A stretch of DNA of 64,000 nucleotides from the NCBI GenBank assembly GCA_018389105.1, contig JACATO010000317.1, positions 2,451,001 through 2,515,000 on the forward strand. Reading direction: 5' to 3'. Below, piece after piece: positions 22,955 to 35,786 of this stretch. The number at the start of each line of letters is the position of its first letter. Position 1 is the first letter of the stretch. The translations under genes were made by a program, and so were the position numbers. Source of the stretch: Nautilus pompilius. Lineage: Eukaryota; Mollusca; Cephalopoda; Nautilida; Nautilidae. The notes below the pieces were generated by a model that ran no database searches, was not told where the DNA came from, and was given only the letters and a program-made list of their open reading frames with translations.

Positions 22955-25396
22955 TATCAAAAATGAAAAATGTTTCGGATATTAACAATAACATAACAAA
23001 ACAGCATCTTTGTGTGTGCTGATGTGGAAACAGCAGCTTCATTTCGGATTCAAGCACTGTTGATATTGCTGATATCAAAAGAATGCATATCGCTAATAAC
23101 CTTCACATGTGCGTGTTTAAGAAGAAATGCAGACACGACTATTTCTATACGTATCTCTCCATTTCTAAATATGTGTATGCAACAGGCACCAAGAAAGTGA
23201 GGTAGCTGGAAATTAAACAAAGGAATTGTGACCGAGATTCTACGTTGATTTGAATGACAACTCCTGGCTTTATGGCAAAACGAAAAAAAAAATATATATA
23301 TGATCTACGAATTCTTTTTTATGGTGGCACATAGATAAACGAAAGCTGAAAGACACTGGCACTGACGGAATCAGTGACGTAACAAGCAAAGCTTGCCTCT
23401 ATTGCCAAAAGTATTTGGGAGCCCCTTCCTACATACCGACAGACTTAAAACATTCTAAATTTAATTTAAATCAGTCGCTCTGTTATTAATGGAAAAATAA
23501 TAGGAACAGCTTAGAATCAAATTTTTTTGTGCTTTCATTTGAGCAAAAACCGTCAATCAATCTGTCTACATTAATTTTCCAAGTCTTTTCAGGCTCTGTT
23601 GTAAAGGAAGCTGGGGCTTCCAGTCTTTCCTGGTTGACAGAATGACAAAGATGTGTTTCAATTAGTTTCATTTTACTGAAAGACCTTCCTCACGGGCAAC
23701 AGTTGTGGAAAGAGCAAGGACTAGACAAAGTGGATCGCATATTAGAAAATCTGAGGAAATATTAGTGTAGTTAATAGCAAAGCTGCTACATTTCTGACGA
23801 CGAACTACGAACATTTGACAAGCTCTTGTAGCACGGATGAAGAGAAGGTAATCAGTTCTTGCACAAATGCGGGAGTCGAATTATTTTGGTTTTGGCGAAT
23901 GAGGTTTGCTCACCTTTTAGGCCATCACCACTATTGAAGCCATTCTAGTAGGGTTTAAGAACTGAAACGAGAAGCTCCCCCTCCCGGTAGTCTCTGAAGC
24001 CTCGCTTTCAACCGGGAAACAACAATATCGAGGATGGCACGGAACACATTTACGCAAAAACGGTTCTTTGCGTCTTTCATTTGGTCACATGCACCTGAGC
24101 GCTTCTCTTCGAATTTTGGTTCAATACCTCACTTTTCAGCTATTTACTTCTTTCTTCTCTCCAGGAACTTTCCACGATAACCTATCTTCCTTGTTAATGC
24201 AGTCCAAGTGTCTATTTCAGCTGGAAAAACTGATGACTTTGGCTCGTCATACTTCTGAGGCAGCGTTGGCTGCAGTAAATGTGTGAGATGGGATGACAAG
24301 CGCAAAAACTCGAATTTTTCCATCTTTTCTTTCAAAGTCCCGACTCCACGTCTTCCACATTTTTTCAGGATAATGTTACGCAGTGCATTCATTACATACA
24401 CAAATCGAAGCCCGATTCTAATGGCGGAAGTCAACCGTCCTAACCGTCGTAGGAAGGATTACGTGTTTTTACATTGGCGGCCGATTTACTTCCTGAATTC
24501 ACCAGTATGTCACAACCATTGATGTAGTTGCAGAAAAAATATATAAATCTGTTGAAGAACAAAAAAGAAAGGGGGGTTGAAAATTCTATTACTTCTTTCT
24601 CGACATTCTTTATAATAAAAAAGGAGTTCAAGTTATGTGGCGAACAGTCCACATATACGTTAAGCTGCTTGTCAGAAGTACGTTTTTTGAAAATCAGAAT
24701 AGATGTCACTTACACCTGAAGCATCGCCATATCCTTGACCACGATATCTATTTAGCGTGAGGATTTTGTTTTTATCTCGTCAAGAAATTTTTAAAAACTC
24801 AGCTTCCAAGTAGACGTTAGAGTCCCGGAAAGCTCTCAGGAATTCCCGACAGTACTGTTCGATCTCTCTCATTCTTGACAATAAACACAATATCTAATAA
24901 TTAAACTAATTCGATCCTGATTCGTGTCTAAAATAGATACAAGAAAGGAGCCCTAAAAATATTTGAAGATATTTTTTCTCAGGTTTCGGTCAACTGTTTC
25001 ATGAATGGATGGAATTTTCTCCAAAATACCAACTTTCTGACAAAATATTTCCACTGCCAATTTTTATATGGCCACGGAAGGCGAGGTTATTTCTTGATAC
25101 TGCGAGAACAATTTCAATAAGTCTTTTTAAAATTTATTTCCAGATATTCTAGCATCCATCTCCAGCCCTTTATCTATAGTTTTATGTCGCTATTAAATGA
25201 GAACGATACCGTAAGTTAAATGTGCGTGAAGGAGACATTTTATTCTCTTTGATTTCCTTTGACAAGTTTTTCCTAATCTCTTATACTGTCATCAGTTCAA
25301 GAACTTTGAAAATGTTCGATTACTGTACTTTTATCATCAAATAACCATACGTGCTTCACAACAAGTACAATCTAAGTTTGGAAGACAGCAGAGCCA
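22955..25396. other. No gene seen
   Basis: Mixed AT-rich sequence with only short open frames and no recognised repeat or exon. Confidence 0.5.
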
Positions 25397-25400
25397 TGAG

Positions 25401-25470
<70 letters not shown>

Positions 25471-25737
25471 GTCAGTAGAGAGAGAGAGAGAGAGAGAAAG
25501 AGATGACGTCAGTAGAGAGAGAGGAGAGAGAAAGAGATGACGTCAGTAGAGAGAGAGAAGAGAGAGAGAGAGAGGAGAGAGAAGAGAGAGAGAGAGATGA
25601 CGTCAGTAGAGAGAGAGATGACGTCAGTAGAGAGAGAGAGATGAGAGATGGAGGAGAAAGAGATGACGTCAGTAGAGAGAGATGACGTCAGTAGAGAGAG
25701 AGAGAGAGAGAGAGAAGAGATGACGTCAGTAGAGAAG

Positions 25738-25777
<40 letters not shown>

Positions 25778-26179
25778 TGACGTCAGTGAGAGAGAGAGAG
25801 AGAGAGAGAGATGACGTCAGTAGAGAGAGAGAAGAGAGAAAGAGATGACGTCAGTAAGAGAGAGAGAGAGAGAAGAGATGACGTCAGTAGAGAGAGAGGA
25901 GAGAGAAAGAGATGACGTCAGTAGAGAGAGAGATGACGTCAGTAGAGAGAGAGGAGAGAGAAAGAGATGACTCAGTAGAGAGAGAGATGACGTCAGTAGA
26001 GAGAGAGAGAGAGAAGAGATGACGTCAGTAGAGAGAGAGAGAGATGACGTCAGTAGAAGAGAGAGGAGAGAGAAAGAGATGACGTCAGTAGAGAGAGAGA
26101 GAGAGAGAGAGAGATGACGTCAGTAGAGAGAGAGGAGAGAGAAAGAGATGAACGTCAGTAGAGAGAGATGGACGTCAGT

Positions 26180-26210
<31 letters not shown>
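25397..26210 (+). repeat. Composite (GA)n/CRE array C (19 perfect TGACGTCA)
   Basis: This is the densest array. GATGACGTCAGTAGAGAG recurs with (GA)n, GGAGAGAGAAAGA spacers in between. I count 19 perfect octamers, the last at 26115-26122, plus three broken by single-base insertion or loss. The unit lacks the AC found after GT in arrays A, D and F. A higher-order repeat (GTAGAGAGAGAGGAGAGAGA then AAGAGATGACGTCA) is visible, so part grew by duplication of longer blocks. The end of the array is 675 bp upstream of the SLC22 start codon. Confidence 0.95.
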
Positions 26211-26884
26211 CTAATAACCCGGGTGTAGTAGAACTGCTGCGCTAATACTCTGAGAAAAAGCTGCGAGCACGAGTGGAAACTGATAAGACGCCCAGTGAAA
26301 CTTGTCTCGCGATGCTCTGGAAGACACGGTTCCACCCCCAAGCCATCTATGCCGCGAGCCGCCCGCGTAAACTTAGTTTCTATTGGCGCCCTAAAAGGAG
26401 CAGAGATCGGTTACTAGAATTTCTCCTTTTCTCGGCACAACACTGGACCTTAGAGGAGAGAAAGTCTACTCCAGTTGGTTCAGTTTACCGCATCTACCAG
26501 CGGAGGAACTCGGTTTCTCTTTCGCTACCGTAAAACCGAGATGTCTCTTCGGACCGAAGGTTGGCTAATGACGCTTTTGGACACATACTAATAATAAAAG
26601 TAAATTTTATTTTACATATTTAAATGCAAAAAACAACAACAACCCCCTCTTTCCACTGAGAGGTCGAATTCTACTATACTAATCTTTTGTCTCTTTCAGG
26701 ACAATTGCGTAGTGACCTTGGTCTCATTGTACACGAAGCATGGATTCTTTTGCTTTCCTTTCGTTTATAAATAAATAAATAAAGTGCCACGAGGACCGCA
26801 TGACCATGAGACAAGAACGAAACTGTGCACGTGGTAATTAGTACTGTTTTCGCTCTTTTCCAGCTTGTTTTTACCCTAACAACA
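26211..26884 (+). promoter_or_regulatory. SLC22 upstream region and putative 5' untranslated part
   Basis: This short region lies between the CRE array and the first coding exon. A pyrimidine run ending in TTTTCCAG (AG at 26862-26863) looks like a splice acceptor, so a separate upstream non-coding exon is possible. No TATA box stands out. A promoter here is inferred from position. Confidence 0.4.
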
Positions 26885-27163
26885 ATGGAAGATGCTTGCT
26901 CTACGGCATTTGAACAGATCCTCGACCAGTCGGGGCATTTCGGATTTTTCCAAAAGAGAATCTACTTTCTTACCTGTCTGTTGCAAGCAGTGTGCGCGTC
27001 CATACTTGGATACACAATGTTCAGCCTGGATACTTCTCCAGTCAGTCGTCTTCAGTTCACTGCTGATCGGGATCTGTCTTATGTGGATTTTCCCGGAAAC
27101 CTAACAAATAACGTGTCTCTGCTTCTGGAATCATCTGCTGAACAGAAGAACTTCCTGCAAAAG
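26885..27163 (+). CDS. SLC22-like organic ion transporter, coding exon 1
   Basis: The exon encodes the N-terminus of a 12-helix major facilitator transporter of the SLC22 (organic cation/anion/carnitine) type, which moves small organic solutes across the plasma membrane. The first in-frame ATG at 26885 has a good context (ACAACAATGG). The start, AFEQILDQSGHFGFFQKRIY, is the classic amphipathic N-terminus of the family. A first membrane helix follows at residues 26-47. The beginning of the extracellular loop carries two N-glycosylation sequons (N72-L-T and N76-V-S). The exon is 93 codons, ends in phase 0, and has a strong GTAAGT donor. The usual first loop is longer and Cys-rich in vertebrate members, so this is a divergent subfamily. 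Confidence 0.85.
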
Positions 27164-30100
27164 GTAAGTCTGCATATCACTGACCTTCCGGGGTTACAGG
27201 GCGTGCGGTGATGCTGAACATTAATTCCAATGATAGAACGTAACTATATATTCCCTTTTCCAAATCATGTTATTTTCAACATTATCGCACACTATTTTTA
27301 CTTTAATAAATCGAATGAAGGTACAAATTATTATTATTGAAATGATTTACATTTTAGGCTAATCTTTATTTAGTTACCGATTTTAAGAAGACAATATAGA
27401 TGAGTTTATGAATATTGCAAAGATAAAAACACAACTCGGCTATTACAGATGTAATGCTTGCCGTAATGCTTCAAAAATTTATTTGTAAAGTGGAAACTCT
27501 GTCTAGATTCTTATTCCTGAATAATCCTTATACACACAGAATAATCGCCTATAACGTTCAAGCGCGCTATTTATAAGCTTTTAAAAAAAAATTAAACGGT
27601 GTGAATCAAATCAAGAATCATGTTGTCAAGTAGTTCTCTCCCCTGGGAGCCTGGTGTATGTATATCTCGGTGGAAGCTCGTCCTACAGTTGCGTCATCCG
27701 ATGATGTGACCAATAGTCGCGCACTCTTAGAAATGAGATTCGGCCCAGCCGGACAGAACAATCTGGTCGACTGTAACTCCATCTCTTTAATTGTCTGCAG
27801 CGAAAATGAACTACCAAAGAGTTATAATTTAAACAAAATTTTTTTTTTTTTTTTTTGCTTTCAGTTTTAGCAAGAAATGTCGCATTAGGCCTCATTCCCA
27901 ACAGTAAAAGGTTGACCTTTAATTGGGCGGTACGCGCGACTTTATCATCGAAATGCTCGCCGATGGGAGAGCTACTGGTTTTGGAGGTCTATAAATTAAT
28001 AATAATTTTTAAAAACCTAAGCACTGCTACGTTTATCTAAAGGGTATCAGGCGAACAGACAAATAAGAAATGACTCGTAGACGTTAATCTTTCAGAATCT
28101 GAGAAGACCTCGGTGGTTTTACGCTGATTTAATGCGATGGTTATCACCCAGAGAGAAAGGGGGAAAAAATCAGGCGGGATCAGTTTCGTCTCCACGCACC
28201 ACTATAACGCCTGAAGGATCGATTACTAATAAAAGAAACCAGTCGCTATTAAATTTAAAATCAGCACAGCAAAGTGTGGTTGAAAGTAATACCAGTACGA
28301 TCGGATGTCCGGACGGATCCTCTTTAACCTGTTGTTCGTTTTTGGTGTTGTGCGGTGTTTAGGGGTGTGTATGTGAACTTGCATATGTATGTGGGTGTAG
28401 CTGGATCGGTTCCACGACCGGCCGTCTCAGCTGCTTATAAGTGAGGTCTTATTTCGGCCTATGTTTTTGTTTAGAGTGTACCTCAACCTAGCGAGAGCAT
28501 AGAGCAACGAGACTCGAAGCACCAACAAGAATTTCAAGGCCACACGGAGTAAATGAGTTTAAATATCCCAACTAACTTCAAACCATGACGTCATTTCGGG
28601 ATACAGTACTGAGCAATGGAATCAGACTCGCTCCTCCGTGGAAGAGAATATATTCCCCCCACCCACAGCGGTCTTTCACCGTACCCGATCTATTTACTTT
28701 CATGGAGCTCATGGTCAAGGTTGATTACCATAGTTTATTCGGACTGCCGACCAATTCCTTTTTAATACTCATGCAATCGCTTAATGTATTTTGTGTGTAC
28801 TTTTTTTGATGGAGATATGGCCCTTCACAGGCTGGGGTCTTGCAAAAGCAACTTACTGTATTCCTTATAAATACGAAGTAACATGGGTGTCCGCTTTGAC
28901 CTTTTGGCCTTCGGCCGGGTTCGGTTAGACTCGTCTTCTCTTGCCCGATTCACCACGCTAGCCCCCCCCTCTTGCCCTCCCCAGCGGGGACGCCCAAGCA
29001 GCTAAAACGACCGACAGAACTCCGCCCTTTTTTTTCTTTTTTGTCCCTCGACCAGGAAAAGACGGCGTCAACCGTTTAACTGCCACGACGACAACTAAAG
29101 GGTTAACCCTCCTTCCGGCTCAACCCCGATCGGGAAACCTGCGCCGATCCGTCGTCATACTTAACAATTCCAGTCGTCTTCGGGCCCCCCCCCCCGCGAG
29201 AGATTTAACTACTCCCGAAGACCGTTAACAGTTTACTCCGTGTAATAAATATCCCGCCGCCCAAGAAATAGTGCGATTTGGTAAAAACGTCAACATCACC
29301 TGACGGCTAAATAAGGTCCGGGGTTTTCGTCAGGTCTGTGAGAGCGCACTGACGAAGAAGAGGAACGCGCGACCATTTGCCAGCTGCTGCCCCACCCAAC
29401 CTTTCGCCGTTTGACGTTACTCCGCTTTAATTCGCCCGTCGTGGGCGTCCCGGAATTTGCGGATTCCACCTCGGTCACGGTGTTGGGGTTCCGCAATGAT
29501 GCCGAAAATATCTTCGAACCGTTATTGAATTTCGAAGGCTCACAAACTTGAGGGAGAACTCTCGCGTGACCAACAGATGTTAGCGAGCTGACTGACAGCG
29601 CAGGGAAGGAAATAAAACATGGCGCGTCAGCCGCCCTTCTGTTTCAGTGATTTATTGGTCGTTGTCTCGCTTTTCCACCCTCCCTCCTCCTCCTCCACAC
29701 TTCTAACTTGCTATCACCGCTGTCCTCCACGTACGCGGCGATCAAATATCGGTAATATAAGGCTGATTTATTTCTTCAGCCTCAGAACTCGGTCTACTTA
29801 TTGCCGACCGCTCACGTTCGTACTCAAAAAACATGGCCGACGTGAGATCACGGGCCACATTCAATGGCGAGACGATTTTAAAGGAATAAACCATAAAAGC
29901 ACTGATGAGACCAGCCGAACTACTGGGTAACGTATGGATTTATTTATTTATTTTTTAAAGTTTATTTTATATAGCTTTCGCTTTTTATCGACATATTTAA
30001 ATGATGCGACATTTCACTGGTTGGAATAAAATAATAATATAAAGGCCGCGTTACGTCATCATCACAAGCTGTGAACAGTCGCGCATGCACCGATGAGGCG

Positions 30101-31907
30101 ACATTTGTCGGAGTGTTTGGCTTCCGGTTCGAGAAATTCTGGGAACGTGTTGACACCATAAGGTCAGAACTCCCAGTGAACTTTTGAACACAGCGTTACC
30201 GTGACAACGTAAAGAATCCCGGGCGGGAGATATGCGCACAGTTTATGGCGCCACAAACACCGAAATATCTGGTTGAGATGGGGATGTGTTTTTTTGGAAA
30301 ATGTGTTGATAGATCATCAGAAAGCGAAATTCTTAATGAAAATCATTTAAGGAATTAAAATGCACAATAAACGAGGATGAAAATATGAAACTGAAGGAAT
30401 CGATTAACGAATGGAATATTTTTTTTTTTTGGCAAAGAAGAAGACATGACAGAGTTTTGCGGGAAAAAAAAAGAACATTAAAAATATCCTTTAAATATCT
30501 GATGGGTCGATATCTTCACCCCTAAAGTGAAATTACCCACTTGAAGGAGAAAAGACAATAGACAGCAGAAAGATAACATCCTGTTGTCGCTAAAAGTCGC
30601 CGTGGAAGGAAAAAAAACAGCACAAAATTTTTTTTTTTTACCCTAGAAAATAATTAAAATCTAAGGCTTTTTTAAAATTTTGCTCCCATTACAATATTAT
30701 CGATTTAAGAAATGAAAAACACGGTGTCCGAAAATAATGTTTCTTGGGTTTTTTTATTTATTGCAATTACAACAATCCCGTACAGAATAGCTTTCATCGA
30801 AACGTCTGGTTCCGCCATCCTTTTGTACGACTGGAGTCTATGGTCTGGAAGCGGCTAACGCCATCTTATTTGCTGATATCATATTTGTAACCGTTTTCCC
30901 TGTATTCCATTTTACCAAATAATTTCAAATATCGACAAGGACAGATTTATTGGAATCCATACTGCCCGTCACCACTACCGGGATCGTAGTCAGTCGAATT
31001 CCTACTTCCGTTTGTCACGCAGTTGCTGGAAGCAGGGGGAGAGACCAGTAAACAGGGAGTCGAGCCGACCCTTGATATAATTAATTTTTCATTTATTTTG
31101 AGACAGCCTTGTGTTTCTGTCTCAGCAGCTGGAGACAATTAAGCGATGCAGTCCTGGTCAGACAACTTTCTAATTCTGGCTGTTCACGCAGCTACCTGGA
31201 GGGATCAGCGAAGACGAGAGAGATGGAGTGGAGAAGAATGGGGGGGGGGCGGACGGGACGAGACGGGTGGAGACAGTGGAGAAAGTAACACTGTCTGTAA
31301 AGCAGTTAATGTGCGCTTACACAGCGTTAGCTGGAAAAAAAAAACAACAACTTAAAATAGTCTGCAAATAACGATCTTTTACTTTTAAAAATTTGTTTAC
31401 GGTTGCTGAGTGTAAATGTGCTCTAGGTAGTTATTTATTTTCACTCTCGGGTAGAAACTAACAACCGCCACTTCCGGCGGGCACGTGCCCAGTTCCACTC
31501 GATCGTGATGGCGACAACTACCGGTGCCGAAAGCGGAATGTTCCAGTAAATATTGTTACATCGGCAGGGACCGGAACTTATTCCACTTTTTTTTTACCCC
31601 CCCCTCCCACTCAATCATTCGTATTTTTTTCTCTTCCAGTGTTTACCAATCAATTCTATTTAATGCTCTTCACGCTCAATTATAGTTTTCATGTATTTCA
31701 GAAGACTCGCAATTTTAATCCATCCCGGCTAAAAAAGATGGGCGTCTGAAAAATTAATTGGAATGTAAATTCATAGAATATTTAAAAAACAAAACAAAAA
31801 CAAATTGAAACTGAGAAGATTTTATTTGAAACACATTGTTTGAGAATAAAGGAGTGACACTGGGTTAAAAAAAAATAATAATTGACATTAAAGTTAAGTG
31901 AGTGCAT
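27164..31907. other. SLC22 intron 1, first part
   Basis: This is the start of an 18.1-kb phase-0 intron. It contains an isolated CRE at 28586. GC-rich CpG-containing sequence runs at about 28.4-30.2 kb. I saw no exon. The open frame at 29619-29930 lacks family resemblance. Confidence 0.5.
28586..28593. promoter_or_regulatory. Isolated perfect CRE in SLC22 intron 1
   Basis: TGACGTCA in the context AAACCATGACGTCATTTCGG, about 1.4 kb after exon 1 and outside any array. Its function is inferred. Confidence 0.45.
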
Positions 31908-32126
31908 TTAGAGGAAAACGCCTTCCCTAGCTTTCATGGCAGCAAACGAGTCATTAACATCTTCAGAATTAATATTTCTTACCAGTCCATTCTCATTGCC
32001 TAAAATTGTTAAATCAATTAATCTTTCTCGGCCCAAGGTGCTCCTCAGATGATTCTGGATCAACTTCAGCTTACTCGGGGGCCTCTCAACTAAAGCAACA
32101 GTCTCGACGCCTAGCGATAAATACAC
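31908..32126 (-). mobile_element. hAT transposase C-terminal fragment
   Basis: On the minus strand the 72-codon frame contains SKLKLIQNHLRSTLGRERLI, then DLTILGNENGLVR and FAAMKAREG. This is the C-terminal dimerisation end of ZMYM-type hAT transposases, the same part kept in the element at 11601-12770 but in a clearly different copy. No inverted termini were found. It is a fragment inserted in SLC22 intron 1. Confidence 0.75.
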
Positions 32127-34439
32127 AGTAACGCCCCACCTTTAGTGACCTGGGACCTAACCCGTTCCTTATAACCGGTACTGGGTAGTTTACTATTAGA
32201 ATTACTCTACTGTGCATCATTGCGACCATTTTTTTTGTATTAGAGTAAGCTGAAGTTAATGTATAATGTGATCGTCTAATTATAATAATGGGTTAGGGTT
32301 AGGTTGTGAAAATTTACTTTTGTAAATTCTGCAACACACGTAGAAATTATAAACTTAGTATACCCTTTCCTGGCTGGCATCACATGCATCGGAGTCCATT
32401 ATATCCAGCAGTTCTTCCTCCCTAACACCTGCAAGCGAGGATGTAGGTCTGGAAGTAGAACGCGGCGTTAGCATCTGGGATGCAGGGGCTGCGTTGATAC
32501 TGACAAGACCCTCGGAGAAGCTATCGGGAACAGTTCTTGTAGAGCAACTTGCTTTAACTAATCCCGTCCCAGGTGGGAGAAACGCAGCAAATATAATTCC
32601 ATTGAACAGAATTTCCGCGCTCCACGTTTGTCTGGAACCGCCATGGCTCTGCTGTTTTCAGGTAAGCCAGGCTCCGCGGAAGCGGGGTTGTTTATTTGGC
32701 GAACCGCATGACCAATGGTCAAGCCCGCTTTGGAAAATTTTCCCGAGTCGTCCAAGTACTTTTACTGTGTTCACTACGCGTCACTGATAAGTCCTTAACA
32801 TGTTCCAATGCGCGAGGATGGAGCACGTTCGCTGATCACTAGAGGTTTGAGCTTGAATCCTGCGGGCATTTCCACACAACACCACTGTATCGTGACACGA
32901 TCTTTGCGATTAACCGGTCCTTTTCGAAAAGGTCACCCATTACCTCCCTTTACCGCCATCTTTGGATAAACACGAAAGAAAGATTAAATAAGAATTTATT
33001 TTACTGAAAGTTATGTCCTCCATTTTAGCCATTGTCCTCCCCCCCTCCCACCTGGACAGATATTACAATCTTATTTTATTTACAGCTGGTTGAGCCAATC
33101 CGACTAAATAGTTCAAATTAATTAAGTTGTTTTTGATTGGGCACAGAGGTCACCGCGAATGTAGGTGTGCGTATATCTCCGCCCCCCCAGCTCTTTCCTC
33201 ATCCCGGTCCATATCTAAATGGCGGAGAACGAGCTCGCCCGTCTAGAAATTGGGCGACTGTACAGAAAGAGCACCAGGGTTCGAGGTCTCCGCTATCCAA
33301 TACAACTTCACCAGGTGTGTGTAGGTATTCGGGAAATACCTGCCCGCCGAGGCCGTCTAAGATGGGTGACGTCCCTGAGTAATTAACGAGGCTAAGAACG
33401 ACGTCCGAGCAGCTCGGCCGAGTATCTACCTATGGACGTGAGCAGACCTCGATTGCTGATTGCTCTTTCGTGTAATTTTTGGCGAGGTTTAATTTTCATC
33501 AGTGCAGCGAACAATGCACTTATATTAGGTTTTCTGGAAGCGCCCCCCCCGGGTGTCAGCTGGATATTGCAAACACGACTCTCTGTCCGCAACGCATGAA
33601 AACTGAGAGCTCGTGCCCACGTTCTACCAGACACCAGGTCTTAGAATTTTAAGCTGGAAAACTCCTCCTTCCATTAAAATAATAATAATAATCACTTGTG
33701 TACTCGCTTTTGTTGATGTACCTGGATATCCTGTAATAGAATACCATCCAATTTGCTGATCGACAGCTGGAACTTTTCTTCTTGTTGTTGCTAAAATGCT
33801 CAATTTCTAATGAGAAAATATTGAGGTATCAGAAGTCAGGGCGGTTGGAACAGTTGTTTCAAAGTAAATCCGTTTAAATGAATCATACATACGAGTACTT
33901 ACTCACCTAGCAGCAGACGATGATGACGTTCGTGTCCGTGCGATTCTGAAGAACAATGGATCAAAAACACGAACCGGCTGATTCCCTCACGTTCCAGTTC
34001 CTGCTTTTAGCGCAAGAAGAAGAAAAGAAATTCTGAAAATTCGTTTTACGTCATAGTAACTTTATTGTAAAGAGAAATATTACGACATTCTTACTATTCA
34101 AGGAATTAAAATCGTACTCAGGTGTAAAATTTAAAACGAAATATATACACACATTTACACAACACACATTTCTCTTTAATAAATATGAGGTAGAAATCAC
34201 TTGTTGTTTATCTAACCTCCATGTTGAATTTTCGAAGGCGACTTAGATTTTTAAAGAATTTCCAAAACTCGGAACAGTTGGCGTGAATATCTAGAAATAA
34301 GAGACGCTCAATCTTTTCCAGCTACCACATAATCAATAAAAGTAACTAATCAGATCACTTCAGCAGCCAGAGTTGGTTTCCCTTTCCATTATGGCTGGCC
34401 ACGCACGCGCGGTTAGCTTACATCAGCAGTACATTAAAG
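32127..34439. other. SLC22 intron 1, GC-rich part
   Basis: No exon seen. A tRNA-like segment lies near 32806-32870 and a short (AAT)n run near 33678-33692. Confidence 0.45.
32806..32870 (+). repeat. tRNA-like segment, probable SINE head
   Basis: GGATGGAGCACGTTCGCTGA followed by GAGCTTGAATCCTGCGG resembles an A-box and B-box pair at tRNA spacing. It is degenerate and not a functional tRNA gene. Confidence 0.35.
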
Positions 34440-34640
34440 GGTGAATTTGGGCGGCCGATGGATGACTGCTTAGCGCACGTGCGGTGGCAGGAGACCCGAG
34501 GTCGAGTTTCCGCCGGAGACCCACTCGGCGTGGCAAACTACCCATAGCGGGTTTCTTTTCGCTCTTTTGTACCAGTCTGCCAGCTTGGGTTTCCTACCAC
34601 AGCCAAACAGAAAAGTTCTGGTAAGGAGGTGGGAAGGGGC
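34440..34640 (+). repeat. Dispersed repeat, copy 2 (SINE-like)
   Basis: GGTTTCTTTTCGCTCTTTTG, then CAAACAGAAAAGTTCTGG and AAGGAGGT, match the repeat at 17903-17995 with many substitutions. The preceding GCTTAGCGCACG and GGTCGAGTTTCC could be its A- and B-boxes. Confidence 0.5.
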
Positions 34641-35786
34641 TCTTCATTTCCTGCCGAAGCCGGAAGTGGCAGGCGAAAGAACGGCAACGCTCGTTTCGTA
34701 GCAACCGTGGTGCCACGCATTTTCTCCGAGATGATGCATTTGCTTTCCAGACGAAATCTTGCTGTTCTGGACCTTTAAAGAGTGAGCAGCAACCAAAGGA
34801 TGTCGCGGTGTAAGTTTGGCTTCCGTTGCCATGGGGCAGCACTATGGTTGTACTCGGAGTCGTGTTCGCGTTGAGCGCAACTCGAGAGTCTAAGCCTAAT
34901 TCGCCGTTCCTAACTTGAAAATCCCAGCTCACGTGGCTCGACGAGAAGTGGCGGCTGTCTGACAGGTACCGTGTATACTGCACGAGCGACGCCACCCCGG
35001 ATGTAAACCGAACGCCGAGACGGTGGATTACTTAAATAATCTAAAACTGCAATTGCGAACGAGTTGCAGTGGTATTAGTGATATTATCTTTCTTACGGTA
35101 GAAATCAAGTGCGAATAAAAGTAAAAATTGGGATGTATGTATTGCAGATGGGATGGTTACATAATTATATATTAAATCTGCTGAATTGTTGCGTTTTATT
35201 TCTAATTACGTGCACATCTATGACGCGGGCCGGTACTGTTTCATGGGTTAGGTCGTACCAACGACGCTTACGTTATTAACAGTAACAATATAAATTAGTT
35301 GCATTTTGATTTCAGTTCATATATGTATAATATTAATCATCAGTATCGCAGAATTCAGATTGTAACAAACAAACATCTACATGACCGACGGTTACATTTA
35401 CTAAAATCGCAGAGCATTTAATGGCGCTGGTTATTTGAGCTGCTAAGGGTGTAGCTAAAAGTCGGCATTTTGTGCGGGAGTGACTATTAATTGTTAAACA
35501 AAAAAATTTGTTTTAAAATTGTTTTCTACCCTTGTGCAGTCAGGGAAATTCATCAATAGCCAAAGACTCACTTTCTGGAGTAATTTTCTCTGTTTTCTTG
35601 CGCAGAGGCACTGCCGAGGGGTAGCATACCTCATAGCATCCGGAAATGTTTTTCTTTTTTAAGAAAATTTCTATAAAGATCTAATAGGAGGAGGCTCAGG
35701 ATACGCCACGCTAACACGGCCTGAAGTCTGTACCACTGGGTCTGTATTTTGACAGAATGCAGATCTGTGAATACTGATCAAATTTC

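Noticed and set aside
20595-26210. Spaced repeats as a CRISPR array
   Set aside because: The spacers are themselves (GA)n, units vary in length, and this is a eukaryotic genome.
29619-29930. 103-codon + strand frame with a fair start context (AAACATGGCG)
   Set aside because: The sequence is low in complexity, lacks family resemblance, and lies inside SLC22 intron 1.
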